Shown piece by piece: positions 1-5,835 of a stretch of DNA of 5,836 bases. The position numbers were made by a program, and so were the translations under genes. Under the pieces are notes generated by a model that was not told the DNA's origin, made no database searches, and saw only the letters and a program-made list of their open reading frames with translations. The number at the start of each line of letters is the position of its first letter. Within the stretch, counting starts at the first letter, position 1. The DNA comes from Candidatus Melainabacteria bacterium (GTDB taxonomy: Bacteria > Cyanobacteriota > Vampirovibrionia > Obscuribacterales > Obscuribacteraceae), in the NCBI GenBank assembly GCA_003175915.1, contig PSRH01000150.1:1-5836 (forward strand), written 5' to 3'.

Positions 1-159
1 GGTTTCAGCTATGGCGAGATAAACCTGCCCCAGGTAATCCGCAAACTGGAGAAGGAAATGAAGAATGCAGCCAAATCATTGGATTTCGAGCGAGCTGCTC
101 AATTGCGCGATCAATTAAAAGTTCTCCAAGAAGAAGCTCAACGAAGGCGCCAGAGTTGA
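1..159 (+). CDS. uvrB: UvrB C-terminal end (excinuclease ABC subunit B), 5'-truncated by window
   Basis: The frame is open from the first base and ends at TGA 157-159, giving the last 52 residues of a protein that starts outside the window. These residues form a UVR motif: a stretch reading LPQVIRKLEKEM, then AAKSLDFERAAQLRDQL, two antiparallel helices ending in a charged tail (EEAQRRRQS). In UvrB this C-terminal motif binds the matching motif of UvrC and brings the nuclease to the damaged strand during nucleotide excision repair. The position at the extreme C-terminus favours UvrB, because in UvrC the motif is internal. Other UVR-bearing proteins (McsA/ClpC type) are possible but fit less well. 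The helicase domains cannot be seen here. No T-rich intrinsic terminator follows the stop codon. Confidence 0.85.
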   Translation, partial: GFSYGEINLPQVIRKLEKEMKNAAKSLDFERAAQLRDQLKVLQEEAQRRRQS

Positions 160-564
160 TAGCGCTTCGACTTCCTTAGTACAAATACGAAACTCACTGG
201 TTAAAGTCGCTTAACAGGATGAGCACAGTCTTGTAACCGCGCTTATACTACCGTTGAATCGTTGCCAAGCAACGACATGCATCGTCCACGTTGGCTGGAA
301 TTAGAGGGATTACGAATATCGCCGCTAGAAGCAACAACCTTCATGGTTGTCATACAATTCTTACGGAAGTATTTAGAAGCCTTCTGTTTCCCGTTAGCAC
401 ACATATGATACTGCCCTGGGCTGGCTGCCCAATTCTCTCATCGCCTGCTATAGGTCCAAATCACGGACATTCATTATCAAAATAGCGATGAAGCGAAATC
501 GATTGAGCAGCTTAACGGAGCATGACGGTGCGCCTTAAGTAATGAGGGTGAGAACGAGGGACCT
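160..564. other. 405-base intergenic region between uvrB and rpoD, no supported gene
   Basis: I see no convincing gene here. The only longer open frame (291-485, + strand) starts at TTG, has no ribosome binding site and reads like random sequence. The stretch contains several short hairpins: 197-217 (arms around TTAA, with a bulge), 259-275 (TCGTTGC / GCAACGA, 3-base loop), 334-350 (ACAACC / GGTTGT) and 417-431 (TGGGC / GCCCA). None is followed by a T-run, so none is a standard terminator. Possible -10 hexamers are TATACT at 244-249 and TATGAT at 404-409, but neither has a good -35 at the right distance. No tRNA-like T-arm was found. The region probably carries the rpoD promoter and a leader, or an undetected small RNA. 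Confidence 0.6.
556..560 (+). promoter_or_regulatory. Ribosome binding site of rpoD
   Basis: GAGGG lies four bases before the ATG at 565. The spacing is short but usable. A second purine-rich stretch (GAGGGTGAG) sits further upstream, at 544-552. Together they support 565 as the start codon. Confidence 0.55.
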
Positions 565-1587
565 ATGGCAAAAACAAAATCATCAGATAGTGAAAGAACA
601 GTTGGTGGCATACTCGTAGAAGACGAGAATATTGCCAAGCGTAACGAACTCGAAGACTTGGATCTTATGGACGAGTCCGACCAGTTCACGATCATCGATG
701 ACGAAGATGATCATCTCGATGACGACGACGAACCGGTGGAATTACCGTCTACAAGGGAGATTGCCACTGAAGACTCCGTGCGTCTCTACTTAAGAGAAAT
801 CGGACGCATTCAGCTTTTGAAGCCGGACGAGGAAATCGAACTAGCTCGAAAGATTCTCCAGGGCGACATGATCGCTAAGCGGAAGCTGGTGCAAGCCAAC
901 CTTCGTTTGGTCGTATCGATAGCTAAGAAATATATAGGTAGGGGCCTATCGTTCCTCGATCTGATCCAGGAAGGAAATCTAGGTCTCATTCGAGCTTCGG
1001 AAAAGTTCGATCACGAAAGAGGTTACAAGTTCTCCACCTATGCAACCTGGTGGATCCGCCAGGCAATAACACGCGCTCTGGCTGACAAGAGTAGAACCAT
1101 TCGTGTTCCGGTTCACATGGTTGAGACGATCAACAAGCTCAAAAAAGTGACCAGACAGTTGGCCCAAGAATTGAACCGCAAACCTACGGAACAAGAACTG
1201 GCCAAATCCATGGATGTTTCTCTGGTCAAACTGCACGAGATCATCAAGGCCGCTAAAGAACCAATTTCGTTGGAAACCCCAATCGGCAAGGAAGAAGATT
1301 CCCGCCTGGGAGATTTCATCGAAGACGCCGAGACCGATCGACCGGAAACCACTGTCACTCACGAGTTGCTCAGGCAGGATTTAGCCAAGATGCTCAATGA
1401 GCTGACGCCCAGAGAACGGGACGTCTTGCGCTTGAGATTTGGTTTGGACGACGGTCGCCAGCGAACCCTGGAAGAAGTCGGACAACTGTTTGCCGTAACC
1501 CGGGAAAGAGTTCGACAAATTGAATTCAAAGCTTTAAGGAAACTTAGGCAACCGGGACGCTCCTCTCGTCTGAGAGAATACCTGTAG
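565..1587 (+). CDS. rpoD: Primary (group 1-like) RNA polymerase sigma factor, RpoD/SigA
   Basis: A 340-residue sigma-70 factor that directs RNA polymerase to housekeeping promoters. Residues 1-68 are a poorly conserved, very acidic leader (an Asp/Glu run at about 45-57) in place of a recognisable region 1.1. Region 1.2 begins at about 69 (SVRLYLREIGRIQLL). Region 2 (about 106-180) contains RLVVSIAKKY, the DLIQEGNLGLIRA core-binding helix and YKFSTYATWWIRQAIT, whose Gln and Thr contact the -10 element. Region 3 includes the sigma finger EEDSRLGDFIED (243-254). Region 4 (about 266-338) ends with the -35-binding helix-turn-helix TLEEVGQLFAVTRERVRQIE. The ISLETPIGKEEDSRLGDF run and C-terminal RSSRLREYL resemble cyanobacterial SigA. 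At position 174 Lys replaces the usual Gln of the ADQ(A/S)RTIR motif. A group 2 paralogue cannot be excluded. A strong terminator follows. Confidence 0.93.
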   Translation: MAKTKSSDSERTVGGILVEDENIAKRNELEDLDLMDESDQFTIIDDEDDHLDDDDEPVELPSTREIATEDSVRLYLREIGRIQLLKPDEEIELARKILQGDMIAKRKLVQANLRLVVSIAKKYIGRGLSFLDLIQEGNLGLIRASEKFDHERGYKFSTYATWWIRQAITRALADKSRTIRVPVHMVETINKLKKVTRQLAQELNRKPTEQELAKSMDVSLVKLHEIIKAAKEPISLETPIGKEEDSRLGDFIEDAETDRPETTVTHELLRQDLAKMLNELTPRERDVLRLRFGLDDGRQRTLEEVGQLFAVTRERVRQIEFKALRKLRQPGRSSRLREYL

Positions 1588-1597
1588 ACCAATCTAG

Positions 1598-1638
1598 CCC
1601 GAGTCCGTCATACTTTAACGGACTCGGGTTTTTCTTTT
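1598..1638 (+). terminator. Intrinsic terminator of rpoD
   Basis: An 11-bp perfect GC-rich stem (CCCGAGTCCGT at 1598-1608 pairs with ACGGACTCGGG at 1618-1628) with a 9-base loop, followed at once by TTTTTCTTTT (1629-1638). It begins 10 bases after the rpoD stop codon. There is no matching A-run on the left side, so it acts on plus-strand transcripts only. Confidence 0.93.
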
Positions 1639-1655
1639 GGCGAGTAATCTTTATC

Positions 1656-1661
1656 AGGAGG
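1656..1661 (+). promoter_or_regulatory. Strong Shine-Dalgarno of the 348-residue membrane protein
   Basis: A perfect AGGAGG, 10 bases before GTG 1672. It settles the start at this GTG although the codon is not ATG. It is the best ribosome binding site in the window. Confidence 0.75.
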
Positions 1662-1671
1662 ACGGCAGACT

Positions 1672-2718
1672 GTGAGCTTGGCAGACGATCACGCATCGCC
1701 AGCGACACCTTTCTACGGCGACAAAACTGGCGAAATCTTCGATGCTCCTGATTTAGTTTTGCAATCGCCGACAACCACCGAGCGCGTGGTAGACACTCAA
1801 TCGGGCTTCCTCGTCGTCGTGCGGCGCTTGGGTTCACGCTCTTCACTTTCAGTCAAACGCCGACTGGGGACACCACCGGTTAGCTCGATATTGCTCACTC
1901 CAGATGAAACGCTAAAGCTGTCAAGAATTTTAGCCGGCTCCGAGCTGGGGGCTGATGACGCAAAAGAGTCAAAGACGACGCCAGTGTCATCCGATCTCAA
2001 CGAATGGAATTCGCGTTTTTCTAGCAACGCCCTGGAGAAGGACTCGGAAGAAAAGTCTGAGGAAGAGGCTAAGAAGAACGGCACAACTAAATCTGACACC
2101 AAACCTCGCGCTTTCAGCCAATTTGTTTCCTCCCGCTCGGCCCAATCAAGACTCCTGGACAATAGGGCCACACTCTTAAGCCTTGTATTTATCGTCGCCC
2201 TGGGCACAGGCATCGCGCTTGCCAGCCACTGGCGAGCCCGCCAGCATAAAAAAGTAGCAGTGCAACAAACCAAACCAATTGAACCGAAAGGGCCGAGCGA
2301 CCAGGACATAGATAAATTCGTCCGTGGTTATGTAAGCAACATGCTCGATTTCAGCCCGGATACCTATAAGAACTCGCAAATCCAGGCCATGTCAGCTATG
2401 GCACCGCAGCTAATGGCTAAGTACTGGCAAGAAACCAATTTCCCCATCTCTGCGAAGCAGCTGAAGAACAGCCTTAAGCGCGAAACCCTCGTGATCACCA
2501 AAGTGGTTCAGCAAGCCAATGCTGCCGACAAATCATCAAGACTGGTGGACGTTTTCGCTCAACTGAATTCTAGTGATGGCAAATCGAGTATTCCTACACA
2601 TTTACAACTGAAGTTGGCTCTCGATCCACCTAATGAGGTCAAAGTCGTCGAACAAAACGACGTCACTGCTTCTGACAAAACCGATAAAAGCGAGAAAGCC
2701 GACAAAATCGAGCCATAA
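1672..2718 (+). CDS. Single-pass membrane protein with a putative VirB8/TraE-like (NTF2-fold) outer domain
   Basis: I do not recognise a named family for this 348-residue protein. It begins with GTG behind AGGAGG. Residues 1-160 are probably cytoplasmic: a small possible fold at about 44-88 (strands around GFLVVVRRLG, then a helix after LLTPDET), then a low-complexity charged linker (about 95-145, rich in Ser, Glu, Lys). One hydrophobic segment lies at about 166-186 (LLSLVFIVALGTGIALAS), preceded and followed by Arg/Lys. Residues 210-329 read helix (KFVRGYVSNMLDFSPDTY, then MAPQLMAKYW), a second helix, then three strands (ETLVITKV, RLVDVFAQL, HLQLKLAL). That order, together with the 'SPDTY...MAPQL' pattern, resembles the outer domain of VirB8/TraE-type proteins. 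This is inference from pattern only. The last 20 residues are a Lys/Asp tail. It lies 84 bases after rpoD, past a terminator, and no good promoter was seen between. It converges with the vanZ-like gene. Confidence 0.8.
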   Translation: MSLADDHASPATPFYGDKTGEIFDAPDLVLQSPTTTERVVDTQSGFLVVVRRLGSRSSLSVKRRLGTPPVSSILLTPDETLKLSRILAGSELGADDAKESKTTPVSSDLNEWNSRFSSNALEKDSEEKSEEEAKKNGTTKSDTKPRAFSQFVSSRSAQSRLLDNRATLLSLVFIVALGTGIALASHWRARQHKKVAVQQTKPIEPKGPSDQDIDKFVRGYVSNMLDFSPDTYKNSQIQAMSAMAPQLMAKYWQETNFPISAKQLKNSLKRETLVITKVVQQANAADKSSRLVDVFAQLNSSDGKSSIPTHLQLKLALDPPNEVKVVEQNDVTASDKTDKSEKADKIEP

Positions 2719-2737
2719 CGGTTTCTCTAAGGACGCT

Positions 2738-2801
2738 TGTAGGGGACGCTTTAGCATCCCGCCGATTCGAAATACGGGCGCTCTAATAGAGCGCCCCTAC
2801 A
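2738..2801. repeat. REP/MITE-like paired inverted-repeat element between convergent genes
   Basis: The ends are perfect 8-base inverted repeats, TGTAGGGG (2738-2745) and CCCCTACA (2794-2801). Inside are two hairpins. The right one (2776-2796) is a perfect 10-bp stem, GGGCGCTCTA with TAGAGCGCCC and a single-base loop. The left one (2743-2760) is a shorter stem with one C-A mismatch around TTTA. Between them lies a spacer containing the palindrome TTCGAA (2766-2771). The left half looks like a decayed inverted copy of the right half. This layout is typical of REP doublets or small non-autonomous mobile elements. No T-run follows on either strand, so it is not a standard terminator, though it may stop or protect the 3' ends of both converging transcripts. 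Its copy number cannot be judged from one window. Confidence 0.7.
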
Positions 2802-3222
2802 GCCTTGGATCTCGATTCGCGTCGACGCGCGTCTTAGCGATCGCCTTCATAACAAGGATAGCCAGGGCAGCTCCGAGAATATCCACTAAAGCGTCACATA
2901 GACAGGCGCTGCGGCCCGGCACGAAGGATTGATGCCATTCGTCCAGAAATGCATTGACAGCGCAAAGTACAAGAGTGAATAGTTGTTGCCTATCGGCAAA
3001 AACACCACCTGATTGAGCAAAAGCCCGGCGCGCCAAGACAGCCAAAACAAAATATTCTGCCAGGTGGGCGAATTTTCGCACTGGCACGTTCCAGCTGCCG
3101 AAATAAGTAGCCGTTACCGCGCCTGAGTAAGCTTGCGAAGAAAACAGGAAAATCAAAAGCATCCACAACAGCACCGGCAGCCAGGAGTGCGTAAAAAGTT
3201 GGACTTTCGAGATAGAGCTCAT
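2797..3222 (-). CDS. VanZ-family integral membrane protein
   Basis: A 141-residue protein with four predicted membrane segments (about 13-30, 52-68, 79-95 and 112-130). The family signature is clear: RKFAHLAEY (49-57) at the start of the second segment and DEWHQSFVPGRSA (94-106) before the last, followed by Asp110 and Asp114 (DALVDILGAAL). VanZ-like proteins are widespread. VanZ itself confers low-level teicoplanin resistance, but most chromosomal members have no established role, so no resistance should be assumed. The ATG overlaps the stop codon of the DNA glycosylase gene by four bases (ATGA), which implies translational coupling in one transcript. A weak AAGAAG lies upstream of the start. 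The stop codon, and thus the final residues, fall at the edge of the inverted-repeat element, so the C-terminus may have been altered by its insertion. Confidence 0.88.
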   Translation of the reverse strand: MSSISKVQLFTHSWLPVLLWMLLIFLFSSQAYSGAVTATYFGSWNVPVRKFAHLAEYFVLAVLARRAFAQSGGVFADRQQLFTLVLCAVNAFLDEWHQSFVPGRSACLCDALVDILGAALAILVMKAIAKTRVDANRDPRL

Positions 3223-3791
3223 CGAAGTGACTTCTTGCGCTGGCGATAAACCACGCTTTCAGATTCGTCCTGTTTGATACAGAAACGCCAGAGTTTTTCA
3301 GTCGCTTTGCTGATGCCAATGCGCGGCGTTACTTCAACAACATGATTCAAGGCTTGCTGTGGCTTAGATAGCCAGAGGTCCGAGGCTGGGTCCAGCAAAT
3401 TGACACCGTTGAAATTCTTGTCGATCTGCCACTGCCGGCAAATCTTTCCGGGGCCATTGAGGCCCTCTGCCAGAAGCCCCCGAATCAAGACGGCACCACC
3501 GGTTCCAGCTGCCTCAGTGACCACGTTCAGGCAGTAATACATTCCGTAAATGAAATAAACATAAGCTCGACCGGGTGGCCCGAACATAACCCGGCAGCGC
3601 TCTGTTTCACCTTTGTAAGAATGGCTTGCCGGGTCGTCTTCCCTGTAGGCTTCCACTTCGCAGATAATTGCCGTAAGAACTTCCCCACTGCCAAGCCGGC
3701 GATTGAGATTGGCTCCCAATAAATCACGGGCAACTTTGAGAGTGGCTCTGGCAAAGAACGCTTCCGAATAGGTTTGCAATAACTCTTTCAT
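3219..3791 (-). CDS. 3-methyladenine DNA glycosylase, AAG/MPG type
   Basis: A 190-residue base-excision repair enzyme, full length for the bacterial family. It removes alkylated purines such as 3-methyladenine (and often hypoxanthine) from DNA, leaving an abasic site. The N-terminus has the typical FFARATLKVARDLLGANL. The active-site block reads EVEAYREDDPASHS. By comparison with human AAG (E125, Y127, H136), Glu47 is the general base, and Tyr49 and His57 line the base pocket. FIYGMYYCLNV supplies the intercalating Tyr82 and the discriminating Asn89. NGPGKICRQWQID (112-124) and PRIGISKATEKLWRF (156-170) are further family blocks, and all key residues are present. It is the first gene of a minus-strand pair with the VanZ-like gene. 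The ATG at 3791 has no clear Shine-Dalgarno sequence, but the family N-terminus starts a few residues later, so the start is likely right. Confidence 0.93.
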   Translation of the reverse strand: MKELLQTYSEAFFARATLKVARDLLGANLNRRLGSGEVLTAIICEVEAYREDDPASHSYKGETERCRVMFGPPGRAYVYFIYGMYYCLNVVTEAAGTGGAVLIRGLLAEGLNGPGKICRQWQIDKNFNGVNLLDPASDLWLSKPQQALNHVVEVTPRIGISKATEKLWRFCIKQDESESVVYRQRKKSLR

Positions 3792-3811
3792 CCAATTTAG
3801 TTTAACAAGAG

Positions 3812-3836
3812 CTTCTTGGAAGGTTCTTCATGGAAG
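3812..3836. promoter_or_regulatory. Tandem 11-base palindromic repeats, possible operator
   Basis: CTTCTTGGAAG (3812-3822) and CTTCATGGAAG (3826-3836) are direct repeats with one mismatch, 14 bases apart start to start. Each is itself a small inverted repeat (CTTC / GAAG). They lie in the 124-base gap between the divergent glycosylase and asparagine synthase genes, where a shared regulator could bind. The function is inferred from position and symmetry only. Confidence 0.35.
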
Positions 3837-3870
3837 TCTCTAATGCCTGCCCTTTCTCCTTATGAAACAA

Positions 3871-3876
3871 TAGAAT
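3871..3876 (+). promoter_or_regulatory. Possible -10 element of the asparagine synthase promoter
   Basis: TAGAAT matches TATAAT at five of six positions. A transcript starting about seven bases later would leave a leader of roughly 33 bases before the GTG at 3916 and would exclude the upstream in-frame GTG at 3877. No good -35 hexamer was found 16-18 bases upstream, so the call is weak. Confidence 0.3.
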
Positions 3877-3915
3877 GTGGCTTCAGGCCAACCCCCAGTT
3901 CGGGCTCTTGCTATC

Positions 3916-5835
3916 GTGTGTGGTATCGTCGGATATTTGAATCTAAACGGTGAGCCTCTAGGCCCGGGGCAGGACTATCTGCCGCCCATGTGCGAAAGTA
4001 TCGTTCATCGTGGTCCGGATGAAGTTGGCATGAAAATCATCGGGCCGGCTGCGCTGGGCATGAGACGGCTTTCAATCATTGATTTAAAAACCGGCCAGCA
4101 ACCCATTACTAACGAAGATGGAACTATCTGGATCGTCTTCAACGGCGAAATATATAACTTTCACGATTTGCAGAAAAAAGTGAAGGACAAAGGGCACCGG
4201 CTTGCAACCAATAGTGATACCGAAACAATCGTGCACCTATACGAGGATTACGGTCCTCAATGCCTGGAATTCTTAGAGGGCATGTTCGCCTTCGCCATCT
4301 GGGATATCCCCAAACAGCGCTTGTTCGTAGCCAGAGATCGGATGGGCGAAAAGCCACTACACTGGACGATTCAAAGCGGCAAGTTCATCTTCGGCTCGGA
4401 AATCAAAGGCATTCTTGCTCACCCTGATTCCAAAAAGGAACTGAACCAAAATGCTCTGAGGAGCTATCTTACCCTGGAGTATGTGCCAGCGCCGGAGTCA
4501 ATGTTCAAGGGCATTCATAAGCTTTTGCCTTCTCATTATTTGCTGGTCGAGGGCGGCCAGGTGAAAGTAGAGAGTTATTGGCAGCCCGTCAATGAAGCAG
4601 CTCCCCTGGCTGAAGCTGACGCCCAAAGCCAGCTCGTTAGCCTGTTGGATCGCTCGGTGGAATTGAGACTGATTTCAGATGTACCATTAGGTGTGTTTCT
4701 TTCTGGTGGAATAGACAGTTCTTTCATCGCTGCCCTGGCCGCCCGCAAGGTGAGCGGTGCTCTAAAAACCTTCTCGATCGGTTTCGCCGATACCTCTTTC
4801 GACGAGTCGGAACATGCGGAAAGCGTTGCTCAATATTTGGGCACAGAACATGAGTGCGTGGAATTTTCTCCTGATATGGCTCTTGCCACCATGAGCGAGT
4901 TATGGACAGTGCTCGATGAGCCCCTGGCCGACGCTTCTATAGTGCCCACTTATTTCTTATCAAAGATGACTCGCCGCAATGTCACGGTCGCCCTGGCTGG
5001 TGAAGGTGGCGACGAACTTTTTGGCGGTTATCCAACTTATCAGGCGCACCAATGGGCTCGCCTCTGGAACGCACTGCCGAAGGTATTGCGGAAAAACGTA
5101 ATTGATCCGGCTCTTATGAGTCTTCCGGTATCGCTGAACAACTTGAGCTTCGACTACAAAGTGAAGCGCTTCATTTCAGCCGTGGAAGAACCCCCAATCA
5201 GCCGCCATTTGCGCTGGATGGGTTCGTTCCCACTATCCGAACACGGTGATTTATTGTTGAACGGAAGCAACGGCTCATCTTCAAAGCACGCCCTTGCCGA
5301 GGAGCAGCTTTTCGAGTGCCAGGGCTTAACCCGCACTCTCATGCCGGAGCCCAAGCACCATAAGGATATTGTCGATACGATAATGCGTCTCGACTTAGCC
5401 ACCTACTTGCCGGACGATCTACTTGTAAAGTCCGATCGCGCTTCGATGGCAGCATCGCTGGAAGTACGTTTGCCTTTCCTTGCTTTCCCCTTGGTCGAGT
5501 TTGCCCTCACACTACCTTCCAATTTGAAGGTCAGGGGGCAAACAACTAAGTACTTGCTGAGAAAAGCCGCCTCAGCTTATCTACCGGAAAGTATCGTTCG
5601 GCGTCCGAAGAAAGGCTTCGGTATACCAGTTGGTAAATGGATAAAGGATGAGTTTAAACCGGTAGTGGACGAACTTTTGAGCGATTCATTCATCCGTCAA
5701 CAATGCCTTTTCAATGGGCAATATGTCAGTCGTTTGTTACAAGAGCATCACCAGGGCAAAGCGGACCGCCGCAAGGAGCTCTGGACATTGCTTATGTTCC
5801 AATGGTGGTGGCGGAAGTTTTTCATGTCAAGCTGA
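3916..5835 (+). CDS. asnB: Glutamine-hydrolysing asparagine synthase (AsnB-type)
   Basis: A 639-residue two-domain enzyme that makes asparagine from aspartate, ATP and glutamine-derived ammonia. Some relatives amidate cell-surface sugars instead. I start it at GTG 3916 so that Cys2 of VCGIVGY becomes the N-terminal nucleophile after Met removal, as class II amidotransferases require. An in-frame GTG at 3877 would add 13 residues and bury this Cys. No clear ribosome binding site precedes either. The glutaminase domain (about 1-210) has RGPDE (32-36), RRLSIID with Arg51, FNGEIYN (75-81) and SDTE with Asp101. The synthetase domain has the ATP PP-loop SGGIDSS (263-269), AGEGGDELFGGY (361-372), LPDDLLVKSDRASMAASLE and RPKKGFGIP (563-571). 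The usual Asp of the RxPFLD motif is Ala523 here. The gene is complete, ending one base before the window end, so downstream context is unknown. Confidence 0.92.
   Translation: MCGIVGYLNLNGEPLGPGQDYLPPMCESIVHRGPDEVGMKIIGPAALGMRRLSIIDLKTGQQPITNEDGTIWIVFNGEIYNFHDLQKKVKDKGHRLATNSDTETIVHLYEDYGPQCLEFLEGMFAFAIWDIPKQRLFVARDRMGEKPLHWTIQSGKFIFGSEIKGILAHPDSKKELNQNALRSYLTLEYVPAPESMFKGIHKLLPSHYLLVEGGQVKVESYWQPVNEAAPLAEADAQSQLVSLLDRSVELRLISDVPLGVFLSGGIDSSFIAALAARKVSGALKTFSIGFADTSFDESEHAESVAQYLGTEHECVEFSPDMALATMSELWTVLDEPLADASIVPTYFLSKMTRRNVTVALAGEGGDELFGGYPTYQAHQWARLWNALPKVLRKNVIDPALMSLPVSLNNLSFDYKVKRFISAVEEPPISRHLRWMGSFPLSEHGDLLLNGSNGSSSKHALAEEQLFECQGLTRTLMPEPKHHKDIVDTIMRLDLATYLPDDLLVKSDRASMAASLEVRLPFLAFPLVEFALTLPSNLKVRGQTTKYLLRKAASAYLPESIVRRPKKGFGIPVGKWIKDEFKPVVDELLSDSFIRQQCLFNGQYVSRLLQEHHQGKADRRKELWTLLMFQWWWRKFFMSS

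Noticed and set aside
451..468. GGTCCAAATCACGGAC, resembling a tRNA T-arm
   Set aside because: The stem has only four pairs, the loop does not fit TTCRANY, and no acceptor or anticodon arms surround it.
291..485. 64-residue open frame on the + strand in the uvrB-rpoD gap
   Set aside because: It starts at TTG, has no ribosome binding site and the translation shows no domain, signal or membrane segment.
488..538. 16-residue ATG frame just upstream of rpoD, a possible leader peptide
   Set aside because: There is no Shine-Dalgarno sequence before it, and no codon run or attenuator hairpin to suggest regulation.
522..542. Six-residue ATG frame ending in TAA shortly before rpoD
   Set aside because: The GGAG before it is only one base from the ATG, too close for initiation, and such a short frame is expected by chance.
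979..1362. Long minus-strand open frames inside rpoD
   Set aside because: They are shadows of the sigma factor coding strand and have no family features.
1797..2309. 170-residue minus-strand open frame opposite the membrane protein
   Set aside because: The plus-strand frame has a perfect ribosome binding site and a plausible membrane topology. The minus frame has neither.
2776..2796. Perfect hairpin as a standard bidirectional terminator
   Set aside because: No T-run follows on either strand, so a rho-independent terminator is not supported. It is listed as part of the repeat element instead.
2633..2932. 99-residue plus-strand frame crossing the repeat element
   Set aside because: It overlaps the end of one gene and the antisense of the VanZ-like gene, has no start signal and is low in recognisable structure.
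3862..3873. ATG AAA CAA TAG mini-frame before asnB
   Set aside because: Only three codons, and it overlaps the likely -10 element, so it is probably not transcribed.
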